A stretch of 64,000 bases of DNA from Porodaedalea pini. Its lineage: Eukaryota > Basidiomycota > Agaricomycetes > Hymenochaetales > Hymenochaetaceae. Below, piece after piece: positions 57,244 through 64,000 of the stretch. The notes beneath the pieces were generated by a model that saw nothing but the letters and a program-made list of their open reading frames with translations, had not been told where the DNA came from and searched no databases. The translations under genes and the position numbers were made by a program. Where the stretch lies: the NCBI GenBank assembly GCA_002794775.1, contig NBAY01000059.1, positions 124,001-188,000 of the forward strand, read 5' to 3'. Position 1 is the stretch's first letter; each line of letters begins with the position of its first letter.

Positions 57244-58407
57244 TTACTCTGCTGTGCGCTGCTTCCTCCTGAGGTTGCGCTCCTCGGAGATGGTGAGCTT
57301 GGTGCCCTTGCCCTTGGGGAGAGACACCCAGGGCTTGGTGCCCTCACCAATAACGAAAACGTTGTTGACACTGCGGGTCGTGTCAGAGACAAAGAGAAAC
57401 GCAAGAAAAGAGAAGGGCGTACCGAGTGACGAAAGTGCGGTCGAGCGCGTCACGAACGTGAACCATGTCGTATCCACCGTCGTTCCTCTCACGATGTACG
57501 ATGACACCCGCACGACCCATGTTGCGACCACCAGTGACCATGACGATGTTGCCGGTATCGAATCTGACAAATTCGGTGATCTTGCCCTGCTCGAGGTCGA
57601 ACTTGAGGGTGTCGTTGACCTTGATGAGCGGGTCGGGGTAGCGGATTGTGCGGCCGTCGTGGGTGACGACGTAGGGAACAGCTTTCGAACCGATGGCAAC
57701 CTTGCGAACCTTGAGGAGCTTGTAGGTCGCCTCTTCAGGGGTGATGCGGTGGATCGCGAAGCGGCCCTTGACGTCGTAGAGCAGACGGAAGTGCTCGCCC
57801 GACTTGTCGATCGAGATGACATCCATGAAACCCGCCGGGTAGGTCTCGTCGGTGCGAACCTTGCCGTCAACGCGGATGAGGCGCTGTTTCACGATCGCGG
57901 TCACTTCACGGCCGGTGAGTGCATACTTGAGGCGGTTGCGGAGGAATATGGTCAAGGGGAGTGACTCGCGCAGCTTGTGCGGACCGGGAGACGGGCGGGG
58001 AGCCTGCAGACAAGATGTTTATTAAGAATCATACATAGAGTAAAGAGAAGATAGGAGAACGCACATAGGTACCGCTGAGCTTGTCAAGCATCCAAGCGGA
58101 GGGCGCGGCAAGCCGCTTCAAGTGCTTTTTCGGTCCTCGTGCCTACCAACAACAAACATCGTCAGTAACGTTCTTGCCATCGTCGCCGATTCATATCCCT
58201 AAGAAATCTCCGTCATTGTCATTGTTGCTACCAATGTCGCTGTTGCATCGTTCAATTTACAACCCTTTCCTAACACCAACCCACCCGAACGCCATCCGCC
58301 GCAACCGATCGCCATCCATCCTTCCAATGGCTCGATTTCTCCCATTTCTTCTCAAGAGCTGACAGCAACAATGAGAAGGACAGTAATGGCATAGATATAC
58401 TGACCAT
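57244..58407 (-). CDS. RPS4: 40S ribosomal protein S4 (eS4)
   Basis: Exons 58405-58407, 58065-58142, 57423-58003 and 57244-57370 give 262 residues, the normal eS4 length. The first exon is only the ATG; the second begins with the codons for [14 protein letters not shown], exactly as expected after Met. Further on: [37 protein letters not shown], the S4 RNA-binding part ([16 protein letters not shown]), and the KOW-like and C-terminal parts. Position and phase of each junction fit. This protein is a constituent of the small ribosomal subunit. The gene is divergent from TEL1 with an 890-base gap. Confidence 0.97.
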
Positions 58408-59297
58408 GTTGGGCTAGTTTGACGAGGAGTCTTGACGGGTCGACGTTGCAAGCTTCAGAATCCACACAAGCAACTGAAGTCGCGAGGCAAAATCTGGTGT
58501 ATGGGACAATTCTTCCTTACTTGGCATGTGGGAAAATATGCATTTGGCTCAAGCGCAAAAATTTGCTCGTCCTCGAATTCATCTCTTGCCATCTTGCAAT
58601 ACAGTCGTATTTTTCCTTTCTTCTGTTCCTCTTTCTCAATATTTCTTTCTGGCCTATTTCTGCCCGAGCAGACAACATGTGCTCTACTCTGCACTCGGTT
58701 CTGGTGATGGCCCATATCCACTCCATCCGTCGGCGCAGAGTCAAAAAATGTGCTGGCGGAAGGTGATTGAGAAGTGCTGGGTCTGCATATCCACGGTTCC
58801 AGTATGGTTTTATTCTCACCATACATTCGTTGTGCTCCTGTTATGCTTTGCTGTGTTGTACTTAGATTTCTTTGCCAATCGAATATGTCGCTGGTTTGAT
58901 GGGTATCATATGTGTGATTAATATTGTTGCGAGTTCCCCGCTGCCGTCGCAGTCACCGTCTGAAGGCCATAAGGCAATAGAGGCGAGCTTTAAAAAGCTG
59001 GCATCGTCGACAATTACCTTGCAATTCTGCAAAGAGAAATAGACAGATAAAATCGTATTCACAATGCGTACAGGAGCCCAAAACAACGTTTGTACAAAGT
59101 GGCCACATGCGGCAGTTCGTTCTCATTCATTAAAGGTCTCGAGATCGTCAGAATTGTGGCTTGTATTCTTTATGCACTCTCTTCCATCAACCTCGTTACC
59201 TGTGTGCACTTTAGACGCGTCTTGTCGCGTCGTCCAGCACCTCCTGACCTCGTAAAATTGTATCAGTCGTTTGCACCGCCAAAGACGCGCTCTCTGG
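58408..59297. other. Divergent promoter region, RPS4 and TEL1
   Basis: About 890 bases, pyrimidine-rich on the plus strand near 58590-58660, as is usual near highly expressed ribosomal protein genes. Chance frames up to 131 codons occur but carry no motif. No RNA gene seen. Confidence 0.5.
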
Positions 59298-62200
59298 ATG
59301 AGCAATCTGACCTTGAAGTCGGTTATCACCCAACTCAAGTCTGACAAGTCGAAGGACAGGCAGCAAGGTCTGACGTCGTTGCGAGAGGTCTTTAGCCGCA
59401 GCTCCGTAATAGAGAACCTCGATCCTGAAGGCGATGGAAAGCCGTGGCTCGTCGTTTTCCAGGCCTTATTCACAGCTGTTCTGAACGAGCGTAGCGCAGC
59501 GAGCAAGAGGAGTGCTTCCGTGGCTGCAGCAGAGCGTAGACTGAAAGACGCAGCCTCGGCGGTGCGCTGGCTCACGGAAAAAAGCGTGACGCGATGGGCG
59601 ACAAAGGTTGCCAAGCCGCTCGTGAAGCACCTCCTGCAGACGATGGTACACAGCGGACGCCTTTTCGCACCTGTCGCGCTCGACTATGTAAAGGCCCTTC
59701 GTGTCATTTACGCCTACGCACCCCACCGTGATCATCTCATGACAAAAGTTGACCAGTGGATCGCTATGCTGTCTTTGAGTTTTGCGGTCGTACTCGATGA
59801 CGATCTCAAGGCAGGGCTGGAGGACGAACTGGAGGTCACATCCGAGGCCGAAGTCAGTTTCGCGCTATCTGAGGATGAGGAAACACCCGCACGGAAGCGG
59901 AGGAGGCTTGAGCCGTCGGATACCGACGGGAGGGCGTCGCGACCTGCCGCACCTCGAACGGCGTCGCCTGAACAGATCGAGTTTGTCGCGCTCATCGCGA
60001 CAATACTACGCTCTCCGCGTGTGAGGCTCGTAGCCACGGACCACAAATACCTAGCAGGTGCTGTGCTCAATCGACTCAGCCGGTTTTTCAAACTTTATCC
60101 CATCGAGACCTCCGCTCATCTGGACGCAATCGGCGCGGTGCAAGCAGCGCTGGACTCCATTGGCCTGAATGCGCGCGATGAGGTGATCAAATTTGGAGTG
60201 ACTATATGGGACAATCTCCTCCAGCTCTGGTCGACGAAGAGTCGATCGATGAAGGAAGGCATCCTTATAGTCTTAAAGATGCTCTTCCCGTATGTCGCAC
60301 ACGTGGAGACCCCTCAATTTGACAAGGTAGAAGGTTTCAGTAGATTGTTGCGACACCTTCGGGCAGATAATGGATCACGCTGGGGCTTCGAGGAGCTTAA
60401 TCTCGACTCCCTCAGACTGGTGGTCATGTCATCACGGAACGAGGAACCATTTGTTGCGCATACTTTCAGGGCTGGATTCAATTTCAGCACTGGCCAGGCG
60501 ACCGCTTGGGCCAATTTAGAGCTAATGGCGGATGTCGTGAAGGAGGTGCGCGGAATCTCTCTTCTCTCTTTGTTTTTAGTTTGCTTAGAGTCATGTAGCT
60601 CTACCTGTTGTCTGAATCGAGTCATTCTTCCACGACTGAAAACAAACGGGCCCGTCTCGAGAACCCGATAAGGTCATTGTTGAATGCTATTATGCTCCCA
60701 AGAGCTGTACGTGGGAAGGCCTATGCTCTTCAAAGTCTGATTTTCACCATCGAACGGCACTGGTCGATCTTGCATGTCGAGATGCAGCTCGAGGTGATCA
60801 ACTGTCTCTTCCAAATGATCACGACAGACGACGCGACCATTCAGTCCTGGATCTTCTGCTGCTTTGCTGCTATCGCATACGCAGATTCAGCGTGCTCGGA
60901 TCGTTCGGTGGATATCGCGGCTGCTCGCTGGGATGCCGTCTGGAGTCATTCGATGCGACGCACGAATGCACCGATCATATGTCGCGCCGCATGCCATACT
61001 GCCCACGTCCTCCTGCTGTGCGCGAAGCTCCCGATGACGCGCATCCTCGCGGAGATCGAGACGATGGCGCAGGACATCAATGTCCAGGGCCCTGCAGCAC
61101 CGTACGACTCTGTCTGCGCATTTCTAGGACGTTGTGTCAAGGTCGCCAGTCAGGACGCGCGGCTTCATCGGATGCATCTCGACGACAAGGTGCTCAGTTG
61201 GCTCATTGAGAACTGGAATATTCTGAGCGGGGTGTCGAGATCTGCATCGAGTCTCGCCCATTTACGTCTTGAGCAGCACACGGTCCAGGATATCCTCAGC
61301 CTGCTTGAGAGTGCATGTGGGTTCTCCGACCCGAGCCAAATCTTCTGCCCCATTCCGCTTCCGCAACATGCGATTGTAGATTTGATCCAAGCCCAGATGG
61401 ATACCGCGATTATTCGAGGATTCTTACTTGATGCTCGTTTTCCTGACGCTCAATCATCGTCGCGTGCGCACCTTTTGCAGACATTAAAAGCACGTTCTGC
61501 GGACCACAGAGGTGACTTGACTCAACCGGATGCCAGAGTTCGAAAAGCATCAGCCTTCTTCATCAAGACCCTCGAGTCAATCACTCCCGCTTGGGACGAA
61601 GGTTCTGATATCACCCTTCGCCCACCAGTCGAAAGCGTTCGTCGTGCCCTTGACTTTGCTGTCCTCACTATTTGCTTTGAATCCTCTTTGGTGATGAATG
61701 GAATTGCGAACAATCGACGCTCGCTTTTGGCCGCGTGCAAGCTCATCGCTTTGCTAGCACCGCATCTCGTTGATCTGGGCTGGTCGACAGAGGAATTAGC
61801 CACCCTTCTTTCCAGCTTTGCTCCTCTTTCATCTGAATTCCTGGAAGACGGGCTGGACAGGAAATGGGAGGCCTTCATCGCTCCTGGAAAGGCTACAGGT
61901 GTCAGACGCTCTCCAAATAAGCGTATGGACTGGATTGCAAGTACATCGCGTCAGTCATCAAGGAGGCATCTTCAGACTATCATTTGGCAAAGTTCTGATG
62001 TGGGTGAACTCGTTCTCATCCAGTATAATTGTTATCTTTACGATACCCTACAGGTTCAAGATGCTCTCGCGGCGGTGCTAAACAGCTTCAAACGAATTCT
62101 GAAGACGTTCGTTTCGGAGGAGGGAAAGACGTTGGACAAAAAATTATCACCCATCGTAGATGACGACAGAGATGGGTTTGGCCCTATCCGGACGACGAAC

Positions 62201-64000
62201 ACTCCTGCTATTGATGTAGGCCACGATACAGACGATCAGAGTGCCATCAAAAGAATAGTACGCACGTGCGTCGATAATATTGCGTTAGCTTCAGTCCTCC
62301 GATCTTCAGATGGTCAGATAACGAGGGACAAGACCTTGATAGAGCTAGTCTGTAGCTGCAACGATGTCGGGAAGTTTCAAGTGGTCTTGGAACCGTTTCT
62401 CTGGCATGTCCAGCAGCAGAACATCCGTCTGACGCCTTCCAATATCGACGCTCTCTTGTCGTGTATTGAAGACCCTTTGTTATCCTACAACTTTGACTGC
62501 TCAGACAGTCTACATGTTGCAGTGATTCAACTGCTCGGCGCTACTGCGCGTGTCTGGCTTCAGAACTCGTTTCCAGCGGAGATTGCTATCAAAGTCCGGA
62601 CCGTTATTAGCTGGCTGGCCACGAACTTAAAAAAAGAAACCCTTTGCTGGTGGCGCACTCGAGATGTGCTTGGCCGATTTTGGGATCATTATCTGTCCCT
62701 CGACCCCTTGCAGTTTTTTCTGACGGACCAATCGAGCGCGGAAACGCTGGAAATTGAAGACCTTCCAGATAAGCTTCTCCCTGTCATGACGAAGGACGAG
62801 GATATCCGAGTGCGCTTCACAGCTGCTCTTTCTTGCGCTCATTTATTCTCGACGGCATACATTCGTACAAAAGACCCTATGGAGGTGTATACCAACATTC
62901 GAGAGCAGCTCTGCAGGGAACTTGACAAGTAAGTCCGTTCCTTGAACGTGTGTTCTCCGAAAGCTGACCACAAGCAAAGTTATGAACACATGTTGACGAG
63001 GTTCCTCTGTCTGGCGAATATCTTGATTGCGAGCTCTGCCGTCAGGCGTGGTCCCTATTGGCATCTCCTGGAAACTTGCCTTTATTCTCAGCTTTACGTC
63101 AAGCACGTCGAGAGTGTTCTTAGCGTAGCTGCAGAAAAGATGGGCCTGAATCGCTTTTCAGATCTATTTGAATCATATGCCTCTCAGATAGCGTACTCGG
63201 TTCGTATATCCGAGCAGGACTTTTTTCGTCTCCCTCCTCACTTGTTAGGCTACCGGGATCGGAAAGAATGCGCTGAGGCAACGTTTACTGCATTCTCTCC
63301 GACAAATCTGCTTGCAGGCCTGCAAGAGGAAGACGACCTTGTTCACGGACATGGACCTTTTGCACGACACTGTCTCATGCTTAACAGAGCGCCTATCGAC
63401 GGCCTCCTTAAGTGCTTCGCAGACATAGTGGGATACCACATTGTTTTCTGGATAGACGACCATCAAGTTCCTGGATTGGATGAAGCCGATACCGATGCGA
63501 GATTTACAGGCGTAGACGTCTCTGGCCTTTCCACAAGTTTGCAGACAAAATTTGCGAGTGTAGGGTCCGCAGACTTTCTGCGACAACAGATTGTACAAAA
63601 CGTGGATGGTATTGTATGCTCTATTTTGCGAACAAACGGGGATCTAGACTATGGTCGGGAGGGTTCTATCGTGAAAGCTTTCGAGAAGCTCAACAAGCCG
63701 GAGCGTTCTGTCCGTGCCTTCCGGGCTCTGATGCAGTTTCGAGGTCAAGGCGAATTTGACATTCACGCCCCTAACCTGCCTTCGTTCAGTACAGGTGTCG
63801 TAATCATGGCTCTGGATTGGCTTTGCGATCAGCTTGAGACCGCGAACTCGGCCGCCTCGACTTATCACGTCATGCAATATTTCTTCGCGACTATAGCACA
63901 ATGTCCGCTTATCAACGAGCAGCTTCGTCTCCTGACGTGCTTGTGCATTTGGATATCGCTCGCATATGCCCACTTCAAGAGTGCGACTTTGCTCAGGGTC
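59298..64000 (+). CDS. TEL1: Serine/threonine kinase TEL1 (ATM), N-terminal part
   Basis: Starts MSNLTLKSVITQLKSD at 59298 and is open to the window edge: exons 59298-60545, 60599-62928 and 62980 to at least 64000, about 1530 residues so far. The first residues match the TAN motif of Tel1/ATM (LKSVITQLKSDKSKDRQQGL, then TSLREVF), which in yeast is needed for telomere length control and damage signalling. The rest is alpha-helical solenoid with an acidic, basic-flanked insert near residue 195 (EDEETPARKRRRLEP) that may be a nuclear import signal. The FAT and kinase domains, which would settle the call, lie to the right of this window. No frame break seen. Confidence 0.8.

Noticed and set aside
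57065..57964. 299-residue plus-strand open frame
   Set aside because: It lies antisense to RPS4 exons and reflects the codon bias of that strongly conserved gene; no motif of its own.
58143..58404. Possible snoRNA in RPS4 intron 1
   Set aside because: CTGA and TGACGATG strings occur but do not form a proper C/D box pair with flanking stem.

Overview
The window is nuclear DNA of a basidiomycete fungus, most likely a mushroom-forming Agaricomycete. Almost every gene is cut by many 45-60 nt GT-AG introns, both strands are densely used, and the families present are typical of that group: FunK1 fungal-type kinases, F-box proteins, a Ppo fatty-acid oxygenase and ankyrin-CLPB disaggregases. The species cannot be told from the sequence. 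I assigned exons by hand; where I give exon limits, the summed reading phase was checked and closes.

Left part (1-17.6 kb, mostly + strand): a weakly supported start, a SHLD2-type OB-fold protein (2030-3251), a seven-exon gene of unknown function (3971-5713), CLPB paralogue A without its membrane anchor (7393-9989), a FunK1 kinase (10989-13936), an F-box-like protein on the other strand (14085-15542) and a DUF676 lipase (15794-17560).

Middle (18-40 kb): a region of duplication and decay. It holds a probable degraded relative of the unknown gene (about 18303-19140), CLPB paralogues B and C on the minus strand, two tandem aspartic proteases (the first broken and carrying a 75-bp MITE-like insert upstream), an Hsp70 relic between them, coatomer epsilon, an alcohol acetyltransferase-like enzyme and a second FunK1 kinase. 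CLPB A and B are inverted relative to each other and share 468 bp of perfect identity that includes an intron, although their ankyrin halves have clearly diverged. This is the signature of recent gene conversion.

Right part (40-64 kb): mostly conserved single-copy genes. These are a Ppo-type dioxygenase whose P450-like domain seems to lack the heme-ligand cysteine, PIF1 helicase, PSO2/SNM1 nuclease, an F-box-like protein, a two-helix membrane protein, ribosomal protein S4 and the amino-terminal part of TEL1/ATM, which runs off the window. TEL1, PIF1, PSO2 and the SHLD2-like protein all concern DNA breaks, cross-links or telomeres. The CLPB copies and the Hsp70 relic concern protein quality control. 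I saw no tRNA, rRNA or CRISPR array.
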